64,000 nt of DNA from Streptomyces violaceorubidus. GTDB taxonomy: Bacteria > Actinomycetota > Actinomycetes > Streptomycetales > Streptomycetaceae. The notes under the pieces are model-generated. The model did no database searches and was not told the origin of the DNA. It saw only the letters and a list, made by a program, of their open reading frames with translations. Every line of letters starts with the position of its first letter. Position 1 is the stretch's first letter. The stretch spans positions 1-64,000 of the forward strand of contig NZ_JODM01000023.1 of assembly GCF_000717995.1 (NCBI RefSeq), read 5' to 3'. Of this stretch, positions 1 through 7,219 are shown one piece after another. The translations under genes were made by a program, and so were the position numbers.

Positions 1-118
1 GCTCGAACCGGTACTCATCCACCACGTCACCGGTATTGCGCACCCTCAGGCGCACACGCGTACTACTGCCGGGGTCCACAGTCGCGGACGCGGGCTCCAG
101 CGAAGTCCACAGGCTCAC
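1..118 (-). CDS. Ig-like/COG1470-type protein, N-terminal fragment (cut by window edge)
   Basis: Only the first 39 codons lie in the window, read leftward from a GTG at 118; an in-frame stop at 128-130 rules out a more distant start. The peptide begins VSLWTSLEPASATVDPGSST and continues with RVRNTGDVVDEYRFE. This is the opening beta strands of an extracellular-type Ig-like domain of the kind found in large actinobacterial proteins often labelled hydrolytic. No strong Shine-Dalgarno sequence is visible. It is on the same strand as, and 91 bp downstream of, the DUF4157 gene of the injection-system locus, so it is probably a CIS-associated accessory protein. Its full function cannot be judged from this fragment. 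Confidence 0.6.
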   Translation of the reverse strand, partial: MSLWTSLEPASATVDPGSSTRVRLRVRNTGDVVDEYRFE

Positions 119-209
119 ACGCCGACGCTACGGCCGGCCCGACACGGCGTCAGGCCCTCCCGGGGCAGAGCGGGGTGCCCCAAAGGGCCGTCCATGGGGG
201 CGCCCGGGA

Positions 210-941
210 CTACTCCGCGTCCTCCACGTCGTTCGCGACCGCTCGTTGGGCGACGAGGGACGGGGCGACGGAGTCCCCGGCCTTGAAGGCCGCTCCGTCG
301 TTCACCGCCGCGACCTCGGAACCCTGCCCCGGGTCCGTGACGGCGGGGCCGCCACCGCTCCCGCTGCCCGTCTCCGTGATGCCTCGGCTGTTCTTGTCGA
401 GGTGGCTGGCCTCGTGGGCGAGGATCTCCTCGTTGCCGAGGGCGGACGGGCCGAGGAACACGTCCATGCCGATCGTCATGGCCTCGGCCCCCATGGCCGC
501 CGTGGCACGCTGAGCGATCGGGCCCGTGTGCAAGCGGGCGCCGGCGAGGGCGGGGTTCTGGTAGAACGGCACCGCCTTGTCGAGGAAGGCCCCGGGGAGC
601 GACGAACTGGACGACTCCTTGGCCTCCTGGAGGAGCCGGTGCTGTCCCTCCGGGCTCCGGTCGTCGATCCCGTCGTGCCCGCAGCCCGCGCCGTGCTGGT
701 GCGAGTCGGGGTCGAAGCGGCGCTGGACGGTGTGCCCGCAGCCGGGGCCGTGCTGGTGCGCGTCCCGGGCGACGACCCGCTGGACGGCGGCATTGCCGAC
801 GGATCTCTGGAGCGCCGTGACCGTCGCCGGGGTCATGGGCGCTCCACTCACCGCGGCGGTGGGCGCGGGCGTGGCCCGGTGCGGAGTGCGGCCGCCCCGG
901 GCGGCCGACTGGTCGGCGGCTTCCTCGTGCGCGCGCACCAT
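210..941 (-). CDS. DUF4157 (eCIS core domain) protein with HExxH motif
   Basis: A 243-residue protein. The start at 941 is preceded by an AAGGGAG ribosome-binding site. Residues 44-55 read LQRSVGNAAVQR, a motif that recurs in proteins encoded beside extracellular-type contractile injection systems. Residues 176-180 are HEASH, matching the zinc-metallopeptidase HExxH motif of the DUF4157 domain, within an ILAHEASHLDK context. Two near-identical nonapeptides, HQHGPGCGH (62-70) and HQHGAGCGH (81-89), are obvious candidate metal-binding repeats. The C-terminal 50 residues are low complexity. Family knowledge: DUF4157 is the most common marker domain of eCIS cargo or accessory proteins; proteolytic activity is inferred, not shown. 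It lies in a leftward group that diverges from the CIS structural operon. Confidence 0.85.
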   Translation of the reverse strand: MVRAHEEAADQSAARGGRTPHRATPAPTAAVSGAPMTPATVTALQRSVGNAAVQRVVARDAHQHGPGCGHTVQRRFDPDSHQHGAGCGHDGIDDRSPEGQHRLLQEAKESSSSSLPGAFLDKAVPFYQNPALAGARLHTGPIAQRATAAMGAEAMTIGMDVFLGPSALGNEEILAHEASHLDKNSRGITETGSGSGGGPAVTDPGQGSEVAAVNDGAAFKAGDSVAPSLVAQRAVANDVEDAE

Positions 942-1068
942 GCGCTCCCTTCGACACGGACGTGTGACCCTCAGCCTTACCGGAGCCGCCCCGCCGCCGA
1001 CAGGTCCGTGAGGGCAATGCCGGGGGCAGGCGGCCCCCCGCCCTGCCCCCGGACGCGGCGGAGGGTGC

Positions 1069-4000
1069 TCAGACCGAGGCGAGCTGCTTGGCTATCGCCT
1101 CTTCCCAGGCCGTCTGCTGCTCGGGGTCGTTGAGCGAGTCCTCCCACTCCTTGTCCGACTGGTTGTGCTTGTCCGGGCCGCACTTGAGGGTCTTGAGGAA
1201 GTCGCGCGCGTCGTCCCGGATGTCGTTGGGGACGTTCTTGCTCGCGGGGACGGCCGGCCCGGCGGCGAGCGCGTAGATCTCCTGCGCCCGCAGCTGCCGC
1301 TTCCCCTGCTTGATGGAGTGCGTCACCATGAACGCCTCCTTCCACGCGTCGCGCTTCCTGCCGCCCTTTCCGTCCTTGGACATCGTGGGCGCCTCGGGCT
1401 CCTCGGTTCCTTCCTGAGCGTGGGTGGTGCGGGCGTACTTCTCCGGGTGCCGTACCGACGTGTGGCGCTTGTGGGCCTTCTTCACGCCCTTCTTGACCGC
1501 GAGTCCGCCGAGCAGCGCCGCCGTCAGACCGCCCGCGACGGCGGGGCCCACGGGGCCGGAGACCGCCCCGGAGGCAGCGGCGATCGCCAGGGCACCGGCC
1601 GCGGTGCGCGCCACGTTGCCACCGAGGTTGGCGACGCGGTGGCCCAGCTTCCGCTTCTTCTTGTCCACCGCGTACTCCCGTGCGCTGGCCAGGTGCTCCA
1701 GCAGCTCGGTCCTGAGCCCGTCGATGTGGCGCCGCTCGTCCTCGACGGCCCGCAATGCCTCCGCGTCCGCTCCGGCCGGCGCGGCGGCCAGCGCGGTCGA
1801 TGCCCGGGCCAGGTCGGCGGTGGCCGTCCCCAGCTCGTCCAGTACGTCCTGGAGCTTGCGGTCGCGTTTCGCGGCCACGCCCTGGAAGTGGTCCTTCAGC
1901 TCCTTGCGCCTGGCATGGGTGTCCTTGATGACCTTGACGTCGCGGGCGGCGATCACCGCGGAGAACGACATGGTGAGGGCGCCGCCGGCGTCACCGAGTG
2001 CGGCCACCCCCGCCGCGTCCTTGGCGGTCCTGATGCTGTTGTCGGTGATCTTCACGACGTCGTTGACGGTCATGAGGGAGTTCGTCGTCAGGCCGAGGGG
2101 CTTGCCCTTCCAGTTCTTCCGGTGGGCGTGGGAGGCCGGACCCGACTCGTGCCGCTTGCCGGCCGCGTCCTTGAGCGCCGCCACGTCGTTCACGGCCCCG
2201 GTCGCGTCGCTGATGAGGTTGACGGGGTTCTCGGCGTTCTGCTGGAGCACGGTGCCGTGCAGCTGCCCGGTGTCCCCGGCCTTCGACGCGTCCGCCCGGA
2301 GCGCTCCGCCGACCGGAGCACTGCCGCGGAGAATCGCCGTGTCGCCCGGGTCGACCCACGGCTTGACCTTGGCGGCGACCCTCTTGGCCGCGTTCCCGAC
2401 ACTCTTGGCCGCGCGCGCGGCGCCGTTGCGCAGCAACCCGCCGGACGAGTCCGCCTCGTCGGTGCGCTCCGCGGCTTCACCCGTGTCCTTCGCCGCGTCC
2501 TCGGCCGCCTTCTTCTCCGCGGCCTCCGCGGCCTTCTTCTCCGCTTCCTCGGCCTCCTTGGCCGCGGTCAGGGCCGTCGTCGCCGCGCTCTGCGCCGCCC
2601 CCTGCTCCAGCTGCCTGCGTGCCGCGCCCGCCGCGCCCCGCTGTGCGTCGGCCGCGGTGCCCGCGTGCTCCTGCTCAGCGGCGCGGGCCGTGGCCGCCTG
2701 GCCCCGCAGCCGGGTCGCGGTCTCCGCGTGCGTGCCCGCCGCGGCGCGGGCCTCGTCGGCCTGCCGTTGGGCCTGCGCCGCGGCCTTCTCGTGCTCCGCC
2801 GCCTCGCTGCGGGCCTTGGCGTGCTCCTTCGCGGCGGCATCCGCTTCCTTGTCCCGGCGCGCCGCAAGTTCCCTGGCCGCCGTCGCCTGCTCCCGCGCCG
2901 TGTCGCGGGTGTCGGTCCAGTCCTCCACCTCGCGCTCGGCGCCGGTCCGCGAGGTGTCGGCGGCGTCGGCCTCGCCCTCGTGCTCGCGTGCCTCCCGTTC
3001 GGAGTCCGCCGCGCGTTTCAGCGCGTCGGCCGCCGCGTCGGCCCACTTCCGCACGCCCTCCGCGACCTTGTCCTCGGCCTCCGCGTCGGCCTGGGCCTTG
3101 GCCGCCCGCTCCACCGCCCCGTCCTCGGCCGCCGCCTTCTCGCGCGCCGCGGCCTCGGCGGCCTTCTGCTTCTCGGCGGCCTCCTGGGCCTTCTTCGTGA
3201 GCTCGGCCACCCGGTCCTCGGCGGCCTTCTGCTTCCGCCTGGCCTCCTCGGCCTTGTTGGTGAACTCGGTCACCCTGGCCGCGGCGGCCTTCCGCTCCTG
3301 CTCGGCCGCATCGGCCTGCCGGGTGTACTCCTGCTCCTCCTCACGGGCCTCGTTCGCCGCCGCGCGCTTGCCCCGCTCCGTCTCCTGGTGCGTCCGAGCC
3401 CGTCCGTCGGCCGCCCGCTGCTCCTTCGTCTCCCGGCCGGCGGTCTCGGTGTGGGTCCGTGCCGCGCCGAGCGAGGCCGTCCGGTCCCGCTCCGCGGTCT
3501 CGGCGTCCCCGGTGAGCTTCTCGGCCCTGCCCCGGGCCTCCCGCGCCTTCTTGCGTGCCTCGACCGCGGCCCCGGACGACCGCCACACGTCGGCCTCGGC
3601 GTCGGCCCGCGCCAAGGACGCGGTGGCGACGTTCGCCTTCTGCTCGGCCACCTCGTCCACGGCCGCCTGCCGCTCGGTCGCCGCGCCCTCGCCCTGCCGC
3701 GTCCGGCCGCCCGGCTGCTCGGGCTCCGTCACCGCCGTGATCTCCAGGTCGTGCGCCGACGAGGAGGCCGCCCGCTCCCGCCCCGCGACCTCGGAGGGCT
3801 GGGCCGTGAGGGCGGCGCGCTGGACCGCCGTACCTGTCTCGCGCTGGACCGCCGTACCCGTCTCGCGCTGGAGGGCCGTACCGTTGCCGGGCTGGACCGC
3901 CGTACGTACCGCCCGTTGGATCGCCGAACCGGTCCCGCTCTGGATCGCCGAGGCCACGGCCCGGTTTCCCGCGGCCGCCACCGCCCCCTGGAGCGAGGCC

Positions 4001-4092
4001 AGCGGAGGCTGCTGATGCGGCTGCGGCCGGGACGGTGTGGGGGCGGGCCCCGCCGGGCGGTGTCTCTGCGTCTGGTTCAAGCGGTCCGACAC
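1069..4092 (-). CDS. Large Ala/Glu-rich coiled-coil protein with eCIS-type N-terminal motif
   Basis: A 1007-residue protein starting with ATG at 4092, transcribed divergently from the sheath gene. Residues 31-51 (LASLQGAVAAAGNRAVASAI) carry the LQ-x-x-V-GN-x-AV motif shared with DUF4157 proteins. Residues 57-93 then repeat short units such as AIQRAV and AVQRETG. A long Ala/Glu/Lys/Arg-rich stretch (about 150-550) with heptad character predicts an extended coiled coil. Near residues 840-890 is a Gly/Ala-rich hydrophobic segment (IAAASGAVSGPVGPAVAGG) that could insert into or cross a membrane, followed by a basic tail. It could be a CIS cargo or effector, or a scaffold or tape-measure-like protein. 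I recognise no catalytic domain. The long open frames on the opposite strand are codon-bias shadows. Confidence 0.85.
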   Translation of the reverse strand: MSDRLNQTQRHRPAGPAPTPSRPQPHQQPPLASLQGAVAAAGNRAVASAIQSGTGSAIQRAVRTAVQPGNGTALQRETGTAVQRETGTAVQRAALTAQPSEVAGRERAASSSAHDLEITAVTEPEQPGGRTRQGEGAATERQAAVDEVAEQKANVATASLARADAEADVWRSSGAAVEARKKAREARGRAEKLTGDAETAERDRTASLGAARTHTETAGRETKEQRAADGRARTHQETERGKRAAANEAREEEQEYTRQADAAEQERKAAAARVTEFTNKAEEARRKQKAAEDRVAELTKKAQEAAEKQKAAEAAAREKAAAEDGAVERAAKAQADAEAEDKVAEGVRKWADAAADALKRAADSEREAREHEGEADAADTSRTGAEREVEDWTDTRDTAREQATAARELAARRDKEADAAAKEHAKARSEAAEHEKAAAQAQRQADEARAAAGTHAETATRLRGQAATARAAEQEHAGTAADAQRGAAGAARRQLEQGAAQSAATTALTAAKEAEEAEKKAAEAAEKKAAEDAAKDTGEAAERTDEADSSGGLLRNGAARAAKSVGNAAKRVAAKVKPWVDPGDTAILRGSAPVGGALRADASKAGDTGQLHGTVLQQNAENPVNLISDATGAVNDVAALKDAAGKRHESGPASHAHRKNWKGKPLGLTTNSLMTVNDVVKITDNSIRTAKDAAGVAALGDAGGALTMSFSAVIAARDVKVIKDTHARRKELKDHFQGVAAKRDRKLQDVLDELGTATADLARASTALAAAPAGADAEALRAVEDERRHIDGLRTELLEHLASAREYAVDKKKRKLGHRVANLGGNVARTAAGALAIAAASGAVSGPVGPAVAGGLTAALLGGLAVKKGVKKAHKRHTSVRHPEKYARTTHAQEGTEEPEAPTMSKDGKGGRKRDAWKEAFMVTHSIKQGKRQLRAQEIYALAAGPAVPASKNVPNDIRDDARDFLKTLKCGPDKHNQSDKEWEDSLNDPEQQTAWEEAIAKQLASV

Positions 4093-4421
4093 GGACGATC
4101 CCCTCCTGACACGCCGTCACCGTCCCCGCGTCGCGGGGCAGCGCCCCGGTGCGGCGGGACGGGGCGCCCCGGAACGGGGCTTGATCGCAAGATGACATTC
4201 TGGCGAACTGACAGTCGACACAAGACGTTGAATCAGAAACGCCGGTCATACGCCAGGGGTCTTCGAGGGGAAAGGCCGACAGGCTCCGGGACTCTGCCCC
4301 AACGGGCACGACCAGGGGCAAGGAACATGCCCCCGGCCCGGCACCCCGGGACGTTTCGGCGTCGGCGACGCGCGCGTGAGGCTGAGGGGCGTCCTGTCTC
4401 GTACCCCGAGGAGAGCAGAGC
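4093..4421. promoter_or_regulatory. Divergent intergenic region upstream of the CIS structural operon
   Basis: This 329-bp gene-free stretch separates the leftward coiled-coil gene from the rightward sheath gene, so it must hold both start regions. It includes a noticeably AT-richer patch (about 4180-4245), unlike the flanking genes, where promoters are likeliest. I could not fix a convincing -35/-10 pair. The sheath start is preceded by a GAGGAG ribosome-binding site just before the ATG at 4422. Confidence 0.5.
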
Positions 4422-6026
4422 ATGCCGTCCTACCTGTCGCCCGGCGTCTACGTCGAGGAGGTGGCCAGCGGCTCGCGCCCGATCGAGGGAGTGGGCACGT
4501 CGGTGGCGGCCTTCGTCGGTCTCGCCCCGACCGGCCCGCTGAACGAGCCCACGCTGGTGACCAACTGGACGCAGTACGTCGCGGCCTTCGGTGACTTCAC
4601 CGGCGGGTACTACCTCGCGCACTCCGTCTACGGGTTCTTCAACAACGGCGGATCCGCCGCCTACGTCGTCCGGGTCGGCGGTTCGGCCGAGGACGCCGCC
4701 GCGGACGGCGCCGTGAACGGCACCGCCGCCCCCGCCGCCGTCACCGGCGGCACCGCCAAGGCGCTGCCCGCCGCCGAGCCCAAGCAGCTCGGCACGTTCG
4801 CCGTGACGGCCAACGCCGCCGGCCAGAGCGGCCCGCTGACCGTCGAGGTCGCCGACCCCGAGGGCGAGGGCCCCGCCGAGCGCTTCAAGCTGATCGTCAA
4901 GGACGGCGACAAGCCGGTCGAGACCTTCGACGTCAGCGCCAAGAAGGGCAACCGCTCCTACGTCGTCACGCAGGTCAAGGAGCGCTCCAAGCTCATCACC
5001 GTGACCGAGGCCGCGCCCTCCGCGCAGCTGGTCCGGCCGGAGAACCAGACCCTGACGCTGCCCGCGCCGCCGTCCGCCGCCCCCGCCGTTCCGGCCGGAC
5101 CGGCCGAGAACGCGCACCCCGGGCCCGCCCAGTACCTCGGCGACTCCTCGGACCGCACCGGCTTCGGCGGCCTGGAGGCGATCGACGAGATCTCCATGGT
5201 CGCGGTGCCCGACCTGATGGCCGCCTACCAGCGCGGCGCGATCGACCTGGAGGCCGTGAAGGCCGTCCAGCTCGGTCTCATAGCCCACTGCGAGCTGATG
5301 GGCGACCGCGTCGCCATCATCGACCCGCCGCCCGGCCAGAACGCCCGCCAGATCCGCGTCTGGCGCCAGGAGACGGCCGGTTACGACTCCAAGTACGCGG
5401 CCCTGTACTACCCCTGGATCAAGTCCTTCGACCCGGCCACCGGCCAGTCCCGCCTGGTCCCGCCGAGCGGCCACGTCGCCGGCATCTGGGCCCGCAACGA
5501 CTCCGAGCGCGGTGTGCACAAGGCGCCCGCCAACGAGGTCGTCCGCGGCGCCGTCGACCTGGAGCTGCAGATCACCCGCGGCGAGCAGGACCTGCTCAAC
5601 CCGATCGGCGTCAACTGCATCCGCTCCTTCCCCGGCCGCGGCATCCGCGTGTGGGGTGCCCGCACCCTCTCCTCCGACCCGGCGTGGCGCTACCTGAACA
5701 TCCGCAGGTACTTCAACTACCTGGAGGAGTCGATCCTGATCGGCACCCAGTGGGTGGTGTTCGAGCCGAACGACCACAACCTCTGGGCCCGCATCCGCCG
5801 CAATGTCTCCGCGTTCCTGGTCAACGAGTGGCGCAACGGCGCCCTCTTCGGCCAGAGCCCCGACCAGGCCTACTACGTCAAGTGCGACGAGGAGACCAAC
5901 CCGCCGGAGTCCGTCGACCTCGGCCGGGTCGTCTGCGAGATCGGCATCGCGCCGGTCAAGCCCGCCGAGTTCGTCATCTTCCGGCTCGCCCAGTTCTCCA
6001 GCGGCGGCGGCGAACTGGACGAGTAG
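4422..6026 (+). CDS. cis2: CIS contractile sheath protein
   Basis: A 534-residue phage tail sheath family protein. The opening MPSYLSPGVYVEEVASGSRP is the classical sheath N-terminus, whose strands interlock with neighbouring subunits. The C-terminal half (about 330-530) has the conserved sheath core, ending in PAEFVIFRLAQFSSGGGELDE. Residues about 90-240 form a less conserved Ala/Pro-rich insertion, as in other sheath surface domains. The sheath polymerises around the inner tube and contracts to drive the tube and spike. It is the first gene of the rightward structural operon and is followed 52 bp later by the tube gene. The symbol follows the Afp-style numbering used for Streptomyces CIS. 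Confidence 0.95.
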   Translation: MPSYLSPGVYVEEVASGSRPIEGVGTSVAAFVGLAPTGPLNEPTLVTNWTQYVAAFGDFTGGYYLAHSVYGFFNNGGSAAYVVRVGGSAEDAAADGAVNGTAAPAAVTGGTAKALPAAEPKQLGTFAVTANAAGQSGPLTVEVADPEGEGPAERFKLIVKDGDKPVETFDVSAKKGNRSYVVTQVKERSKLITVTEAAPSAQLVRPENQTLTLPAPPSAAPAVPAGPAENAHPGPAQYLGDSSDRTGFGGLEAIDEISMVAVPDLMAAYQRGAIDLEAVKAVQLGLIAHCELMGDRVAIIDPPPGQNARQIRVWRQETAGYDSKYAALYYPWIKSFDPATGQSRLVPPSGHVAGIWARNDSERGVHKAPANEVVRGAVDLELQITRGEQDLLNPIGVNCIRSFPGRGIRVWGARTLSSDPAWRYLNIRRYFNYLEESILIGTQWVVFEPNDHNLWARIRRNVSAFLVNEWRNGALFGQSPDQAYYVKCDEETNPPESVDLGRVVCEIGIAPVKPAEFVIFRLAQFSSGGGELDE

Positions 6027-6078
6027 GCGGATCGCGCCCCCGCCCTTGTCCCACCTCCTCTAGAAGGACAGCGAACCC

Positions 6079-6528
6079 ATGTCTCTCCCCAAACCAGAAG
6101 ACGTACTCGTCGCACCGAATTTCGGTATCCAGATCGACGGTGTGATGGTCGAGTACCTCAACTCGGTCTCCAACCTTCAGATCGAGCAGGACGTCATCAA
6201 GTACCAGCAGAACCAGGGCACGACGGGACGCAACAACGTCACCCTGATGCCCGGCGTCGCCAAGGACGGCTCGGTCCAGGTCGAACGCGGTATGAGCCAG
6301 TCGTCGGTGTTCACCCAGTGGATCAACGACTCCATGGCGGGCCGGATGGCCACCGCCCGCAAGAACGCCACGATCATCGTGATGGACTACGAGGACAACC
6401 CGGTCAAGCGCTGGAACCTGCGCAACGCCTGGTGCAGCAAGGTCGTGGCGGGCACCCTGAAGGCGGGTGACACCAACGCGCTCACCGAGACCATCACCAT
6501 CGTGTTCGAAGAACTGGTCGTCGAGTAA
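6079..6528 (+). CDS. CIS inner tube protein 1 (T4 gp19/Hcp-like)
   Basis: A 149-residue protein of the phage tail tube family (T4 gp19-like, TIGR02241 type). Recognisable features are the N-terminal VAPNFGIQIDGVMVEYLNSV strand pair, the GTTGRNNVTLMPGV loop and the C-terminal TITIVFEELVVE. The start has an AGAAGGACAG ribosome-binding site. Tube subunits stack as hexamers inside the sheath. A second gp19-like gene lies at 11224, as in Afp-type systems where Afp1 forms the bulk tube and Afp5 the initiator near the baseplate. Its position right after the sheath suggests this is the bulk tube. The stop (TAA) overlaps the next start (TAATG). Confidence 0.93.
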   Translation: MSLPKPEDVLVAPNFGIQIDGVMVEYLNSVSNLQIEQDVIKYQQNQGTTGRNNVTLMPGVAKDGSVQVERGMSQSSVFTQWINDSMAGRMATARKNATIIVMDYEDNPVKRWNLRNAWCSKVVAGTLKAGDTNALTETITIVFEELVVE

Positions 6529-7061
6529 TGCGCCGTACGACTGCCAAGGCACCCGCCGCGGCACCCCAGACCGCGGCGGCGGGGGCGGACTTCCCCCGTT
6601 CGGCTCCCGCCGCCGTGCCCACGGAGGCGCCGGCCGGTTCTCCGGCCGGCGCCCCCGCCGGGCCGCCCGTCGACACCACCCCGAGGCAGCGGTTGCAGAC
6701 CGAGTTCCCCTTCGAGCTGCCGCGCGGGTACGTCGACGAGTCGGGCACGGTGCACCGGGACGGTGTGATGCGCCTGTCGACGGCACGGGACGAGCTGATC
6801 CCGCTGCGCGACGTGCGGGTGCAGGAGAACCCGGCGTACCTCTCGGTGGTGCTGCTCGGCCGGGTCATCACCCGGCTGGGCACGCTGGCGATGGTGCACG
6901 ACGGCGTCGTGGAGAACATGTTCGCCTCCGACCTGGCGTTCCTCCAGGACTTCTACCGCCAGATCAACGCGGAGGGGCACACCCGCGCGGCCGTCGAGTG
7001 CCCGCACTGCTCGGAGCCCTTCGAGGTGGAACTCGGCGGGAGCCGCCTGGGGGAATCGTGA
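6528..7061 (+). CDS. Phage tail assembly chaperone-like CIS protein
   Basis: A 177-residue protein whose ATG overlaps the tube gene stop by one base. The first ~50 residues are a low-complexity Ala/Pro linker. The remainder (TEFPFELPRGYVDESGTVHR, then MRLSTARDELIPL) resembles the phage tail assembly chaperone family seen in Mu and P2-like tails. The C-terminus has a single CPHC pair near residue 161, half of a zinc-binding site. It probably assists tube or baseplate assembly; this is inference from family and position. Its stop overlaps the next GTG start. Confidence 0.75.
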   Translation: MRRTTAKAPAAAPQTAAAGADFPRSAPAAVPTEAPAGSPAGAPAGPPVDTTPRQRLQTEFPFELPRGYVDESGTVHRDGVMRLSTARDELIPLRDVRVQENPAYLSVVLLGRVITRLGTLAMVHDGVVENMFASDLAFLQDFYRQINAEGHTRAAVECPHCSEPFEVELGGSRLGES

Positions 7062-7216
7062 CGTACGCGACCGACCGGCTGCACGAGGAGATCGCGTACG
7101 TCGCCTACCACTTCCACTGGAGCCTGGAGGCGATCCTGGACCTGGAACACCAGGACCGCCGCCGGTACACGGACCAGATCGCGTCCCTCGTGACGCGAGG
7201 CACGGCGGAGGGCTGA
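7058..7216 (+). CDS. Small CIS-associated protein, DUF6760-like
   Basis: A 52-residue protein starting at a GTG that overlaps the preceding stop (GTGA). The sequence contains ATDRLHEEIAYVAYHFHWSL followed by EAILDLEHQDRRRYTDQI. It resembles the short helical proteins (DUF6760 type) placed between the tube/chaperone and hub genes in actinobacterial injection systems. The Trp-Ser-x-Glu-x-Ile-Leu-x-Leu-x-His pattern recalls the second reading frame of tail-assembly chaperones, which bind the tape measure. The function is not established. It is followed three bases later by the 1300-residue gene. Confidence 0.75.
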   Translation: MTYATDRLHEEIAYVAYHFHWSLEAILDLEHQDRRRYTDQIASLVTRGTAEG

Positions 7217-7219
7217 TCG

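Noticed and set aside
1165..4542. A 1125-aa rightward open frame and other long frames antisense to the coiled-coil gene
   Set aside because: GC-rich codon bias opens the complementary frames. It lacks a ribosome-binding site and would run through both the sheath start and the coiled-coil gene, and it gives no recognisable protein.
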